From: Dipteris shenzhenensis | Lineage: Eukaryota; Polypodiophyta; Polypodiopsida; Gleicheniales | Reading direction: 5' to 3' (one strand) | DNA length: 64,000 bases | Assembly: GCA_047967505.1 (NCBI GenBank) | Contig: CM106540.1 | Part shown: positions 9,640 through 23,370 of the stretch, piece after piece | How the letters are laid out: each line of letters starts with the position of its first letter | Position numbering within the stretch: position 1 is the stretch's first letter | Program-made: the position numbers and the translations under genes | Notes under the pieces: model-generated | What the model saw: only the letters and a program-made list of their open reading frames with translations | Database searches by the model: none | What the model was told of the DNA's origin: nothing

Positions 9640-10880
9640 TTAGCTAGTTCTCGCATAGTTACATGAGAGTGGAGCATTGATATCTAACACCAAAAGCCTA
9701 AAGGCTCCTACCAAGGGCAAGGGAGAAGCCACCCAAAAAGTGGAGGAGAAGGAGGATGAAGAAAAGGAGGACCTACAATAGGTTCCTTCTCATTATAAGT
9801 CCTACATGATAGAAGACTGCAAAATCTTATACCAACAGGCCAAGAGAACCCAAGAAGAAGGTTGCTTCCAAGGATACGATGGCCCGGCCAAGGTTTAAGA
9901 AGTGAACCTAGCACCAGAAGGAGCGGATCCACAACTGGTATACATAGTAGATGACCTCACTTTCTACTAAGGAATAGGCCTTAATTGTCCTCCCATGGAG
10001 TACAAGGATTGCATGGTAATGGAATTTCATAGATATGAACCGTTGAAGTTGTGCAGCACACTATACCCATGATAGATGACATCATGCCACTGTGACAATG
10101 TCCTTACCCTATGAATCTCAAATATGCACTCATACTAAGGAAGGAGATCCAAACTCATAGATTTGTGATTCATATATGAGATAGAGTATACAGACTGGGT
10201 GTTGCACATAGTGATAGTCCTAAAGAAGAATGGAAAAATCCAAGTATGTGTGGACTTGAAAAAAGTCAATGCCACCACAAGGCACAACCACTACCCATTG
10301 TCTTTCACAAAACATGTTCTAGAAAGGGTAGCCAGGAAGGAAGCTTACAGCTTCTTAGATGGGTTTTTTGGGTATAATCAAGTATCCATCGCCTCAAAAT
10401 ATCAGCATAAAATTGCCTTTGTAACCAAATGAGGTGTGTATGCAGCCAAGGTGATGATATTTGGACTCAACAATGTGCCCGCCACATTTCAGGGCTGATG
10501 ATCATTGCCTTCAAGAAGTACCTAAGGGACTTTGTAGAAGTCTTCTTGGATGACTTGTGTGTATATTTGAAATGGGATGATTATTTGAAATACCTCAAGC
10601 TAGTCCTTGAGAGGTGCAAGTTGTATAGGATATCCCTTAATCCTCTCAAGTGTCAATTTTAGGTCAAACACAGAGTGTGATTCTCGGTCACATAGTGTCC
10701 AAGAATAGGATCTCCATGGATTAGAATAAGATCAAGCTAATTCTAGAGCTACCCCCACCCATGAGCGCCAAGGGAGTGCAATGATTTACATGCCATATGG
10801 GTTACTAGAGCGAAGAGGCATACTCGAGTAAGAAACCTTCAAGAACCTGCCCTGCCTGGGGTACAACCACATAATAACAG
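9640..10880 (+). pseudogene. Gypsy-I pol remnant, reverse transcriptase
   Basis: A degenerate Ty3/Gypsy RT. 10199-10432 encodes VLKKNGKIQVCVDLKKVNA, then HNHYPLSFTKHVLERVARKE, SFLDGFFGYNQVSIA and HKIAFVTK. After a stop the same protein continues to about 10780 with GLNNVPATF, FLDDLCVY (the catalytic YxDD region, here FLDD) and LGHIVSKN. 9700-10190 holds lysine/glutamate-rich upstream pol or gag with many stops. RNase H is not recognisable. Many stops and shifts indicate an old insertion. No LTR was found. Confidence 0.8.
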
Positions 10881-12180
10881 GCACTCCTTGTTCTAAAGGA
10901 GGTCCATCAATGGGAACACTGCAACACTGATACACACTTGTTAATTAGGATGATGATGAGGTATGATGTTGTTTGACTGCACTGCATTCCACATAATCGA
11001 CCCTTCATTAGGTGTGCAATCATCAAGTCCAGGTCTAGGTGAGTTTGTACGGTAGTCATATTACCCAAATGCACTAGTAGCTCACAAGTCCTTGATATCA
11101 ACAATGCACCCACCCAAATTCATGGTCAGCATTAGGTGAACACGGCCAATATAGTTTTGCATTGTTGCATCCTTGCACACTGACCTCACAATTCTATGCA
11201 TCACCAAGTCTATCTATCCCATTTTCTAAGCAGAATCCTCAGCATGTGATAGCCCCCTCAACAATTCTGACAGATGTCAAAATTCCCATTTTCAAGCCTA
11301 ACTGCTATCCCGTTGTCTTACTATCATCCTGTTGGTGGAGGCTCCTCCTTCTTCTTGGTGGAAACCCCATTGCAATGATCCAGTAGGCACTCGAGTGACA
11401 TGAGTGAAGGCTTTACTACACAAGGCTTCCACAAGAAGTAGCACGGGAGTGAGGAGTTCTATTGGCACACTTCTAGCATCCCCAAGACACATGTGTCTCA
11501 GCCAAACAACACATGGTAGAAGCATTTTCTTAATAATATTTTTCCTTGTGGGAAACTTCTAACTGGGATATGCTAAGTGGTGATTCTCTTTCACTCTGTG
11601 CTTGGATTTTGAAAAGTAATGTGATAGAGTAGATTTTAGTTTTTAAGGAAGATATGCTTACACGTTTTGGATTTATCAATTACATGGATTATAGGGGTTT
11701 CCTCCTTATGAAAATTAGCCCATGGCCAAGTACTCTCATCGGAGTAGAAAGGGTCAGAGATTTCATATTTCTAGTTCAATATGTTAGGGATGCACTCTTG
11801 ACCCTTTTTTGTAGTTGTTTATGTTTGAATCAATAAATAAAAAAAGGGGTCTCCTCCATATACAAATTAGCCCACAACTAGGTACTCATCAAAGAAGAAA
11901 GAGGGGGGGGACATTTGAAGTTCCTCAAGAATAACATGGAAAGAAAAGACATGGATTCAAAATGTTGAGCAGTAGTAGTCGAGCTACTAGATGCAATTGA
12001 CGCCCAAGTGGTGACCTGATCAAAAGGATCAGTGGTAACCACTAAAGATATAGATGCTTCAAGTAAAGACATCAGATGGAAATGCTTGAGCAGACTCATT
12101 AGTCTATCTCCGAGAGATAGGAATCCTCAAAATATAAGGCAAATGAAATAGAACCAAGTGCTTCACAAGAATCTAGCACA
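10881..12180. other. Unassigned AT-rich stretch between Gypsy remnants
   Basis: I see no convincing coding similarity on either strand, no LTR edges and no RNA gene. Short open frames here are of chance length. It probably represents unreadable Gypsy sequence, because both flanks are Gypsy pol in the same orientation. Confidence 0.5.
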
Positions 12181-14510
12181 AAGCTAATGCAATCATGGAA
12201 TGCATTTAAGAATACGCAAGTCAGTTTAACATTTGCTGAGTTAATGCAAATAGCTCTGTACTATTGTGATTTATTTGCTTAGTAGATCAAAAAATCATCT
12301 GAGGAACCAAAAGATATGCAATCCTTAGCCACCACTATTCCTGTGATTAATACTCTAATAGTTGATGTCCCAGTGGGCACCATTAAGATTAAGAAACAAA
12401 TCATACTAGAAGTAATAGTGTATCAGGGTCTAAGGAGTGAACATCATCTCTAAAGAGATTGGTTAGAGATTAAAGATCAAGTTATATAAGCCATCACCTT
12501 TCCCACTACACATGGTAGATCAATGACCAATTGACCTTAAAGGTATGCTGCATGATGTAGTCATTTCTATTTGTGGCATCTATTTTCTGCAATCATCTAA
12601 ATATGTGTATCTATCAAGATGTGTATCCGCTTAGCTGGGTTCAATTAAGAAGCTTTTATAGATCATCTATCTATAGCTATAGATGATTTTATCCATCAAG
12701 ATTTGTGGTTCAGCAAAGATGATTTGATGGAGTTACAAATCCTACCTATGGGTGAGGTAGACATTTTCCAAGTGGCTACAAACATCAAACGAAAATTGAA
12801 GTATGAGCATATTGCCAAGCAGAAAAGATCTCTTTCTAAGTAACTTTACTAAGGACATTGAAGAGTAATGAGAAGGACATTGAAGAGGAATGAGAAATTG
12901 TTGAGACCAATGACTATCACTCGACTTGGTACTAAACATTTGGCTCCAGATCCAACATAAGAACTAAACCTCAGAACACAAGATCACCCTGCTATCGTAG
13001 TGGTAAGTGCCAATCTTTGTTGTGATCTTTCTTCTGAGCAACTCAGGGTGACAAGAGATTTGTTTATTAGATACAAGGATGTGTTTGCATGGAGCTATAT
13101 AGACTTATGGTGGGGAGGCCCTCTTGAGATTTGTCAACACAAGATACCTTTGGTGCCAAATGCTAAGCCAATTTGACAATAGAGGTACAAAATGAATCCT
13201 AACTATGCCAATTGGTTAAAAGTTGAGTTGGATCAAATGCCATTGATTGTAGTGTGGCTGCCTCTTTCCTAATGTGGTTGTGTCTAAGAAAAATGGAAAA
13301 CTCAGAGTCTTTCTGGACTATAGGAAGTTGAATGCCTAGACAACCATTTCGTATTCCCTTTACTGATGGAATGTTGGATCAAGTTATAGCCAATGAGATA
13401 TACTCATTTATGGATGGTTACAATGGTTATAACCGAATCATAGTGGCTCTAGAAGATCAGTCCAAGATTTCCTTTATCACAAAATGGAGTGCTTACGCAA
13501 CCAAAGTTAAATTTGAGAAATTTTCAGAAACCTTTTAGAAGTTTATGGTAGAAACTTTTTGAGATTACCTCACTGAGTTCATTCCCATTCATCTACATGA
13601 CTTTTTTGTTTATTCCTCAGACATAGATCATCTCGAATACCTAGAAAGGTATTTTTGAGATGCAAATAAGTGGGTATCTCATTGAACCCAACTAGATATT
13701 CCTTAGGTATTATTTTAGCTCAACTAGATGGTTGAATGGACTATCCAATATATTATGGTAGCTAGTTATTAACACCTACCAAGTCCAATTATAGACTACT
13801 GAGCGAGAAGCTTTGGGAATGGTATCTAGTGGGAAAAACCTAAGGCACTATATACTTGGTAATCCTTTTGTGTTCTATGTGGATCATCAAGCTTTTTCTT
13901 ACCTTATCAACAAGATTATCAATCAAGGATGCCTATTGGATTCTTCTGCCTCAAGAGTTCAATTCTAGGAGCTGACTATTTGTCCAAGTTACCAGCATCA
14001 TGCAAGGATACACAAGGAGTTAATATGGAATTTCTAGATGCCAAACTCTTCGCATTGTATTATTATGAGAATGAGTACACCTGTGTTTTGTGACACAATG
14101 CCTCAGGATAAGCGTAGGTAAATAGCCTTGAAGGATTGGAAATACACCTTAAACAGTGGACAATTGTACCGACAGTGTACAGATGGTTTTTGCAACACAA
14201 ATGAGCCATTGTCTTGTAGGAAGCTCACTAGGGGTCCATCAAGAGGACATTTTCAAAGGGATTTCTTTGCACGTGGTTTTTGCCAGACAAACGATACATT
14301 GCCTTGTAGGAAGCTCATTGGGGTCCATCAAGAGGATATTTTCACGAGGGTTAATTGCTAGAAAAGTCTTATAGGTAGGTTTGTGGTGGTAAACTTGTTC
14401 AAGGATGCTCACACTAACTGCATGCAGTGTGGTGTCTTTCAATGCACTAGATGCCTATTGGTTAATCACACAAAAGTGCATTTTGCTTTGTGAGCATATA
14501 GGAGTGCTCT
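12181..14510 (+). pseudogene. Gypsy-II gag-pol remnant (protease, RT, RNase H, integrase zinc domain)
   Basis: In order: a gag tail at about 12190-12290 (TFAELMQIALYYCDLFA); a retropepsin-like region at about 12360-12600 (DVPVGTIKIKKQIILEVIV); the RT N-terminus at 13030-13130 (LRVTRDLFIRYKDVFAWSY) and 13140-13500 (PLVPNAKPI; PFTDGMLDQVIANEIYSFMD; GYNGYNRI); an RT/RNase H trace at 13590-13930; and an integrase HHCC region at 14150-14470 (VGLWW, CMQC). Frames change repeatedly and stops are frequent. It is distinct from Gypsy-I, since RT is present in both. Confidence 0.78.
14178..14345 (+). repeat. Tandem duplication of about 84 bp in the integrase zinc domain
   Basis: Two adjacent diverged copies share GGTTTTTGC, the segment TTGTAGGAAGCTCA and GGTCCATCAAGAGGA. 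The duplicated piece encodes the region before the HHCC histidines, so it happened inside the Gypsy-II pseudogene. Confidence 0.75.
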
Positions 14511-15140
14511 TGGGATTCTAGAAGCAAAAAATCACCAGTTGCCCTATGTGACTTGTATGCATTCAATGCACATTCCCCTTTTTTAATTGTGTTGTCAAAG
14601 ATTTGGGAAATTTTAATTTCCTCCTCAAGAAAATTAGGCTAATTTACTTTACCTGATTATAATCATGGTAAAGTGCACGGATAAATTCAAATGGTTTTTG
14701 AAAGTCATCAATGTTTGTAAACTTCAAAGTGACTTTTTGATACTCTCACTGATGTATTGGATTAGTGGGATCAATGATCCCATGTATCTCAATTCCAGTC
14801 AAGTTTATTCTTTAGAAGGAATTCATGTAAAAAAGAGTGCCTCAAACCACACCCAAGAGGTGGGTATTGCATTAGACTCCATCAAATTGAGCCACCACTT
14901 ATAAGCCTTTCCCCCCCAAGAGACAAGCTGGCCTCTAGGGAATCCAAGTGTCACGGGATCTAATGCAAGTCTTGCCAATCCACAAGGAAGTGGTGATCAC
15001 ATCATTATTTCTCTCTTTTTCCTCCCCATTAAAAGTAGGAGGTTTCAAATCCTTCAAGACAAGGGCAGAATTATGAGATCTGTTGACCCCCAAAGAGGCT
15101 TGAGAGAAAATGGGTGACACTACAAGTGGCACCAAAGTTC
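14511..15140 (-). pseudogene. Possible Gypsy gag fragment, opposite strand
   Basis: Minus 15135-14935 encodes ALVLKDLKPPTFNGEEKERN followed by a segment resembling the start of Gypsy gag proteins (KPPTFNGEE type). It is short and isolated. 14511-14930 holds nothing recognisable. Confidence 0.45.
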
Positions 15141-17541
15141 CTCCTATGATCGACTCACTAGTTGACCACTAAGGCTAATGGACTTTTGGCTATGAGACTA
15201 ACATGACTGTAAACCTAAAGTATGTTGAATATTATTAAAATCCTATTAACTACTTTCAACTTTTAGATATATGCTCATCCCACTTCTTAAGCCTCTACTT
15301 TTCCAAGTATGATAAATCTAATATCCTTTTTGCAGAGCAAAGTTATTAATATTTTATGTCTTAAAATTTTAGTTATTTTCTATGTTTAAACTTTGGTTTT
15401 GTACAATTTCAAGAAAGGTAGAATAATGACTTTTTACTTTGTACCTGTGCATCTGATTTTGTCACTTTAAAGTGTTCCTTTGTTGAAACTTGAATCCATT
15501 TTCCCTCAACATATTTTTCAATCTAATGATATTTCCACATGGCAATTCACATTGCAAGAGCAAGAATCAGTAAGAGCAAATTGCTTTAATGTTACAATGG
15601 CAAACAATAGATGTCACACTTCATTACTATGAGGATGTTTACATGGGGGAATTTTATAAAATTGCATACCCTATGAACGATCCAAATTTACAAACTAAAC
15701 TACCTTGATTGGTCTCACATATTATATACTTTCAAGTCTTTTTTAAATGTTTTTTCCATCATGTTCATTGATGTTATAGAGTCGTTAACATTCCATATGG
15801 AAATTCAACCACTTGCATATGATAAAAAACCTATTAACGTTTCATGTAAAATTTTGTATTATATAATGTTCATACACATGCCGATACCATTTTTAGCCCA
15901 TGTATATATTATTTTAATGAGTCACTACAATAATAAGTTGCATTTGTTGAGATACTTAATTCTAAGTATTTGTTGAGATACTTAATAATTCTAAGTTGCA
16001 TTTGTTGAGATACTTAATTCTAAGATATGTCCTTAATTCATGCCATGTGTCATGTGATGTACATGAAAACAATGTTACTACAAATTTTAAAATATGATGT
16101 ACATGAAAACTATTTTCCTACATATTTTAAAATATCACTATAACCATCTAGGATAAACAATTATAGGATTCCATATGCATGGTCTGGGAAATTTTCCATT
16201 ATTTGTTGTGATATAGGTTTCCCTCCAACTACAAAAGCAAAGGTGCTCTTGGTGGTTAAGCATCAATCATCCTCCAAAACATGCTTTTACTTTGTCCTAT
16301 ACTCCTACACACGTATTCTTTTATGTAATGGAATAGTCAATCTTCCATTGCATTCATGATTCCAATGTATGTCTTTTTTCTATCACTTTAAAAAATATAC
16401 AAACCTTAATAATGCATTCAATCAAGGCCATTTTCATTTCCAATTCTTACATGCTATAGCCACGCTCTAAAAATAGCCAAAAATCCCCATTTTTAGGGCA
16501 TTGGAATACTTCCAATGTTTTTGGTATGAGAAGTATTTTCCATTGGTCATGATGTTATTACCTCCATATTATGTCAAACTCTTATAGTAGCAACATAGTT
16601 TAGGAAAACCTCATTAGATATCATCATTGATGAATAAAAATAATGTTCTAAAATGGTAGCTAATTAGGACACAAGATTCCTACATCCATATAGTAATCAA
16701 CTCCAAGATTTTAATTTTTTTATCTTGAATATAAAGTCACATCCATGAAGCCATCATATCATAATCTCAACTAAAAAGTCGAATTTGTCTATTTGGCTTT
16801 GCAAGAACTAGACTAATGTTTCTTTGAGAAAATTTATGCCTATTCATACTACAATAGAACTAATGGTCACCTTCATTATTGTTATGAGAGAAGTAGAAGA
16901 AGATGTGCACTAGCATAGGGAAATGATCAAGCTTGGTCGGCTAGATGTTTCCATTTTTCCATCTATCTAAAAAAGAGTTATACAAAGAAAATGAGGCTTT
17001 GAAATATATTTTGGATGTTGATAAAGATGAAAATAAAATAACTTTCAAGGATGAAGGGTAAACAACAACTAACTCTAATAGGTAGTAGGTACCATCGACT
17101 CCTCTATACTGGATAGCCTAGAATAGAATCTAGTCTAGGACTAGAGAGAGTAAGATACAAGGGATGGACCACAAACCCTCCTCAATAAATTCCCTAAACT
17201 ATTATCTACCCTAGTATAAATCTTCTTCAAATAAAGAAATTTATATGAAGGAAGATCAAAAGAGAAACATAATTCAAAGTGAGATCTCAATTCAAAATGA
17301 AAGATGACCTTAAATAGAATACAATTGGCCATCCCTTTTCCAAATGTCCAATTAGCATATGTGGGATAACACCTCCATTCCCACATGGAACTCTCCTCAA
17401 GATTCATTTTTACAATTACACATAGTATTATAAAGGCCCTATCTAACCCCTTGTTGTTATTATATAGCTATATAGTGTTATATGGTTTCTTTATATAGAA
17501 CTATGCCGTTATATAAGGCAAAAAGGGTAATTCCTCAACCA

Positions 17542-17544
<3 letters not shown>
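15141..17544. other. AT-rich non-coding stretch with small tandem duplications
   Basis: No coding similarity was seen. Two local duplications stand out: repeated TTTGTTGAGATACTTAAT modules at 15935-16023, and a 40-bp unit beginning GATGTACATGAAAAC present twice at 16056-16135. These look like replication slippage in old, unselected DNA. Confidence 0.6.
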
Positions 17545-17634
<90 letters not shown>

Positions 17635-17674
17635 AGAGAGGGAGAGAGGGAGAGTGAGAGAGACACACACACAG

Positions 17675-17729
<55 letters not shown>

Positions 17730-17757
17730 CAAAGAGAGAGAGAGGGAGAGTGAGAGT

Positions 17758-17804
<47 letters not shown>

Positions 17805-17845
17805 GAGGGAGGGAGGGAGAGAGGGAGAGGTAGAGAGAGAGGGGG

Positions 17846-17897
<52 letters not shown>
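17545..17897. repeat. (GA)n microsatellite array, about 350 bp
   Basis: Nearly pure GA/AG dinucleotides with interruptions by CACA, GGGA and a G run at about 17794-17805. Reading frames of Arg-Glu or Ser-Leu repeats across it are artefacts. The purine/pyrimidine strand asymmetry is complete over most of its length. Confidence 0.97.
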
Positions 17898-18409
17898 ATG
17901 CAGATAAGATGATGGGAAGGAGAACTATCTCAAGAGGGTGTGCAAGGATAGGCAATCATTCAACAAAAGAGAGAGGGGGTGACTAAGAAGGTGTAAAGAG
18001 AGTGGGGGTGAGATTAGGAAGCATTAAAAGTGGGAAAGAAAAGGGTTCCTATAATTCCCTTCTAGATTTTTAGTTTCAAACTAAGTCTAATATCCTCTTC
18101 CTATAGCAATATTTGTAAAAAAAATCACGTGTAGCAATTCCATTTAAGAACAAGGGAATTCATGCGTAGCAATTTTGTCATTTAAAGGATATGCAACCAT
18201 GTATCCTAGCAACCATTCAACCTAGGAAGGCGTCAAAATTTCATAAAAGATGGAGAAACTTTCTATGCTAGATCATACTCATCATAAAGAGGTGTAGGGA
18301 TGGGAATTACATATAATGGATAATGGAATGGATCAAGAGGAGAACAAATGGAGGAAAAGGTATATGAGGAGCTAAAAGATGAGAGAGAATGAGAGAAATG
18401 GGTTCCATA

Positions 18410-19510
18410 ATCAAGGCAAAAGAGAAAAGAGGCTCTCTATTGCATTAACATGTAGAAAGGGTGGCATTTACGAGTTGATATGGGGCATCGATGTTTGGAG
18501 TAACATGAGTATCTTGTGTAGTTCCATGTACTTTCTCTTGTGCACCCCTAATCAAGTTTTTTGATTCCACAATATCTTCCAATATCTTAGCATTTGGAGA
18601 AGGTATATGAATAATTGGGTCATGATCCACAAATGATTTCTCAAAAAATTTTGGAGCAAGAGACCTAGCTATTCTTGGTTTCTTAGAGGGAGGGTTAAGT
18701 TCCTCTATTTTGGCATCCTTCATATCTAAAGAAAACTAGGCATCCAAATCCATAAGGGGATTATTCATATCAAGCCACTTATGCCACTACACAGTGCTAG
18801 AGTTCTTGAACCATAATTTCATGGGTATTGTGGCATGAGGGCTGATTACACTTGGATGTGGAGGTGAACATAGAATAGCATCCACTACCTTGGGCATCTT
18901 ATAATATCCATCTAGCTCCTCATGAGTGTAACCCACTTTTAAGAACCCTAGCCTTTTTTGAAAAGCTAGAGGTATTCTTATTGGATCCCTGGGTCGCTCT
19001 ACTAGGCAAAAAGGATGTTGAGGATGCATCATCACATTTGCAAATTCAAATAGCATAGCTAACATCTATCTCAATTTGGAATGGTTGACACTCCTTCATT
19101 TCTCCTTACTTAGCCTTCATTTCTCCTTACTTAGGACCTCACCTAGGATCCTTGAATGCATGAATTTAGACCAATTAAATTGTTGTTCCCTCTCATTTGA
19201 ATACAACATAGAATAGTTGGCCTCAAACATGTACTCATAATTTGTTAAAAACAATACCCACACCATCAACCAAGGAAACTATTTTTGTATGACTTTGCTT
19301 GTACAATTATTCACCAATAGTAGTATAATCGAGATGTCTGTGGCATCCAAATTTTTCCACCATCATATGATTTGTGCACTTAAAATCCACCTTTATAGGG
19401 GCATCTAGCATTAGTGGCAACCAAAACATAGTAGAGACTACCTCCTCTATCAATAGAACACCTAGGGCTAAGTACCCCCTATTTACCCTATAAACATGCG
19501 AACTGGTGAT
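18410..19510 (-). pseudogene. Unrecognised decayed coding tract
   Basis: Open stretches on the minus strand (19500-19310, 19065-18787, 18723-18445) read as ordinary protein and not low complexity. Examples are TMFWLPLMLDAPIKVDFKC, CLVERPRDPIRIPLAFQKRL and ELNPPSKKPRIARSLAPKFF. The last two stretches share one frame and are separated by two stops. I do not recognise a family. Composition and setting suggest an accessory or gag-like ORF of an LTR element, but a dead host gene is possible. Confidence 0.4.
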
Positions 19511-20676
19511 CGGCTTGCATTTCCACTAGTCAAGATTATTGTAACCTTCTAAGGCCATTTTTTGGAGTGATGCCCAATTCTATGGATTAGATGAAACTTG
19601 AAATTCATAATGGGAGAAAGGTCACTTATGGCATACTTGCTTACTTGCTTGGCTTGTTGGAGAGCTAATTCTACAACATCATCCTCTATTTCTAGCACCT
19701 TTTGTATCTTGGAGTGTAGATTGTGAGTTGCTCTATGAAGGATACCTTACGCTTGCCAATTTCATTTGAAAGAGTGCAGGAGTCAGAGGTCATTTGAATA
19801 GAAAATGCCACACTTGTAGTATCTCCAAGCTCCTAATGATCAAAAGGATATATAGAACAAAGTGTACCTCAACACGGTGAGCAAAGAAAAGATAGAAATG
19901 ACTTTTCACACATCTTTGCATAGTTGAAGGACAAGGAGATTTGTGAAATGAAGAATCATTTATGAATATTCATGCACCCTCAAACATCTTATCAAGATTT
20001 CACTAGTGTGAACTGTCAGTTGGATGAATACACTGAGCCACCACCATATATATCTTGGATACTACATTGACTAGAAGTTTTGACTACAGATTGCACAACG
20101 GCTCTCAAAGACCATAAAATGAATTCATGGGGAATCCATTCACTAGTGTTGGAAACACATTTACTTTAGGTCCTACACAATGTGATATAGCCCCTCATGC
20201 TGGAGCTTTAGTTTGCCCAAAAAGTCCCCCAATGTAAGAATTATACTCTAGTACCAATTATCCCTTCTTCTTAAAACTTTTAAAGTTGATGTTACGATTC
20301 ACCCATGCTCTTCTACGCTCTTAGATCACTTGCATGATGTATTGACTCTAAATCCTATCGTCTTCTAAATGGAATAGCTGATCTTGTTACAATTAAAGAG
20401 ACTCATCTTCTTTTCTATGATACACAAACTAGAAGACATGGAATCCATTGGTACAATGGCCTCCAGCTGGCCTCCAGCCCATAAACCATTCAAAATAGAG
20501 TCATTTTGGAGGTGACTTTGAAAGTGGTTCTATATGTCCATAGTGTTGAATCTAGTTTTGTATCCCAATCCCTTATGTTCTTTGACACTATCAACTTCAT
20601 AATCTGCTTCATGGTTTTTTTCAACCCTTTTGCATATGGATGATAACTCCTGGATGTTTTATGCCCATGTGCACAT
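19511..20676. other. Unassigned stretch
   Basis: No gene, LTR or RNA was recognised. The minus strand near 19540-19760 has short protein-like pieces that could extend the decayed tract to the left. The rest is AT-rich. Confidence 0.4.
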
Positions 20677-20722
20677 TGTTAAGGATGGTGTAAGTTGCAC
20701 TTTACCTATAGGGCATTAGGAG

Positions 20723-20753
20723 AAAACCCTAATAGGTACACATGTATATATTC
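20723..20753 (+). promoter_or_regulatory. Telobox and TATA box in family A LTR, copy 1
   Basis: AAAACCCTAA (20723-20732) is followed 11 nt later by GTATATATTC (20744-20753). The same order occurs in copy 2 at 31693-31728, which supports a real promoter. Confidence 0.6.
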
Positions 20754-22800
20754 ATGTTTATGTTCAATACAACATAGTGTACAATTAGTAATCTTGTGTG
20801 CACTCGTATCTCTCTCCCTCACTCACTTCTACTATCATGGTATCAAAGCACCAGATGCTCCCAAGCCCTTGCATCATGTCAAGGCACTAAGCCCTCCCTA
20901 TGAGACGAGGCATCCCATTCTCTGATCCTTGTGAGAGAGTTTTCCCTTTGAGAGAGAGTATAAGCCCTTGTTCCATCAAGCCATAATATCTCTATTTGAG
21001 GTAGCTTCTTCTTCATCTCTAGTTCTTCTTGTACTTTGATTTGAGACAAAAATCTTATAATTTTGATTTTAGGAACTTCATATGTCTTCTTTTTAGTGTT
21101 TTTGTTCATTTCTATGAGCTTTGTAAGGTTCTCTAAAGGTCTAATCCTCATGATGTTTTAGATAAATTTTTGTTTTGGCCAACCTTCTTAATGCCGAGGT
21201 AGTCCAAATCATGGATGATTTTTTCCAATTAGTTTCGTTAAGAAGCAAAACTTTTATATTGGTGTCAAATTTTTGTATGCCTTGCTAAAAATAAAGTTTT
21301 GCAAAAATCGCCAAGATTTGAAACTTTTATGAGAAAAAATGTAAAGTTTCGTAAGAATTTACAACTTTTTCTTTAAAATTCAAAAGAAAATAGATAAATT
21401 TGTAATATGTTCTATAGATGTTGTGAAACTAAAAAAACTAGCTTGATAGACTTTCACCAAGATTTTATATTAATATATAAGTATAGCTTCGATAAAAACA
21501 TCCCTGGTCCAAATACTTTACAAACCAATACCTTATAGCTACCCTGAAACCATTCTCAAGTTTCAAGTCTGCAACCAGCTAGGCTCCTTCAACTAAATCA
21601 CCTCTTAGTAGACACATACGCTAAGCCAACAAAGGCACCTTACAATAACAAGGCAACCACGGGATCATGGGCCAATGCATGGGCTACGGCAACATACCAC
21701 ATAGCGTCTCCCACAACCCACAAGCCTTAGTAGCTCCAAGGCGAGCCACACTCCCATGACCATACCCAAACTTCACAAGCCTCAACAACGAGCACCGACA
21801 GAATCTTACAAAGATTTTGATGAATTGTGAAAGATTCTGACAAGAACCTTATCCTCTCCTTTGCATGACACGTGGTAGGTTGGGTGAAACTAACCCATGT
21901 ATGGTTAACCTGCAACAATTGGATAGGGTTGGTTAACTATAAGTGTGGTTTGGTCAATGGTCATTCTAACCCAAGTGGAGTTAACTTTGGGTTAGCCTTC
22001 TAGATAGGATTGGCCAATTTTATGCCACATGGAAACTCTACACAGGCACCACATCAACAACCTCATCTTGTGCCATGTCACTACCACCTCATCACACTGC
22101 AATCTAGTCTACCAACTCAATAGCCATGTGACAAATGCCACATCAACATGCCATAGTAGTAGTGCCTCCTAAGCATTGAGTTCCACACAAGCATACCTTT
22201 GCACATAGCATGTGACCCTCAGTCTTCCACATCATTATTTTTTATCAACCTCTTGGGATCAAAGTTTGGCCATTCTCCTGGGAGCTATAACTTTTGATCC
22301 AAGTGGAATTTTGCAGTGATCTAAAAAGCAAAAATTATCACTAGATTGTGCTCTATGCATAAGCACCTCAGATCTACTATTTAACTTTTTCCATAGGTCA
22401 GCATCATGAAATCCTCATCATCAGAACCACCTCTTGATCCATTGCAATGTACCCAGCACTTAAAGTGAATCAAGATAAATTTCATTTGCTACATTTTTCA
22501 TTTCAATGTGTAGTCCAACACTGTCATAGAGGAGATTCAACTCTACCAAGCCAAGTAAGCCATTTCCACGTTACCCAATTAGTTCCCACCCGAATCAATC
22601 CCATCGGATCTATCATTGGTGTACACACTCACACATACCAGTTTAGTACTCTTGGCATTTGGCAGTTCCATACATCAATGAAACTTGGTAGTGATCTTCA
22701 TCTTAGATTCAAGATTGTTTCATTCTTCTTATACACACATATGCCACCCATGTGTACATTCATATTTATTGACTACTTTTTGGCAGATCTCCCTCCCACA

Positions 22801-22801
22801 C

Positions 22802-22884
<83 letters not shown>

Positions 22885-22894
22885 GCTCTCTCTC
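22801..22894. repeat. (CT)n microsatellite
   Basis: About 80 bp of nearly pure CT, followed by a short interrupted tail, inside the leader of family A copy 1. Serine-leucine reading frames are artefacts. Confidence 0.95.
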
Positions 22895-23280
22895 ATCATC
22901 ATTTCAGTACAAGATTGATCCTTGGTACACAATTATTCTTTCATCACATGACTTGCTTCATATTTATAGCTCAAGCATAAGCCCCACAATGGTAGCTCTT
23001 GCATAGTGTTCTCATGGGTAGACACTCTCACTGGTACATGGGTAAGACTCTTGCACAAAGCACTAGATTGCCTCTAGCATAGAGATATCCACATCACACA
23101 GTTGATGATACACCAGTCATGATTGTAGAGATCTGTGAGTGGAAAGGAAACCTTCTTCAACCATTCCTTGCCACATGATATGTACCAATTTATGATGCAG
23201 ACTCGAGTCTCATTGGTCTTGAGAGATTAGATGTAGTTTTTTTAGATATTAGCATGGATCAGTCCATAGTTTCTGATCAT

Positions 23281-23370
23281 GCACATTTGATTGTAAGTCC
23301 TCAGCACAAGGCATATTTAATGGTAAGCCCTCAGCATGAGGAACATTTGGTGATAAGCCCTCAGCATGAG
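23281..23370 (+). repeat. 30-bp tandem repeat, three units
   Basis: Three adjacent 30-bp units share TAAGYCCTCAGCAYRAG. In one frame they encode ten-residue repeats containing SPQH. They lie in the long leader of family A copy 1. Coding relevance is doubtful. Confidence 0.85.

Noticed and set aside
17482-17955. Arg-Glu and Ser-Leu repeat proteins
   Set aside because: These are translations of a (GA)n microsatellite. The same applies to the frames at 22447-22980.
23281-23370. CRISPR-like array
   Set aside because: The three 30-bp units are directly adjacent with no unique spacers, and the setting is plant nuclear DNA.
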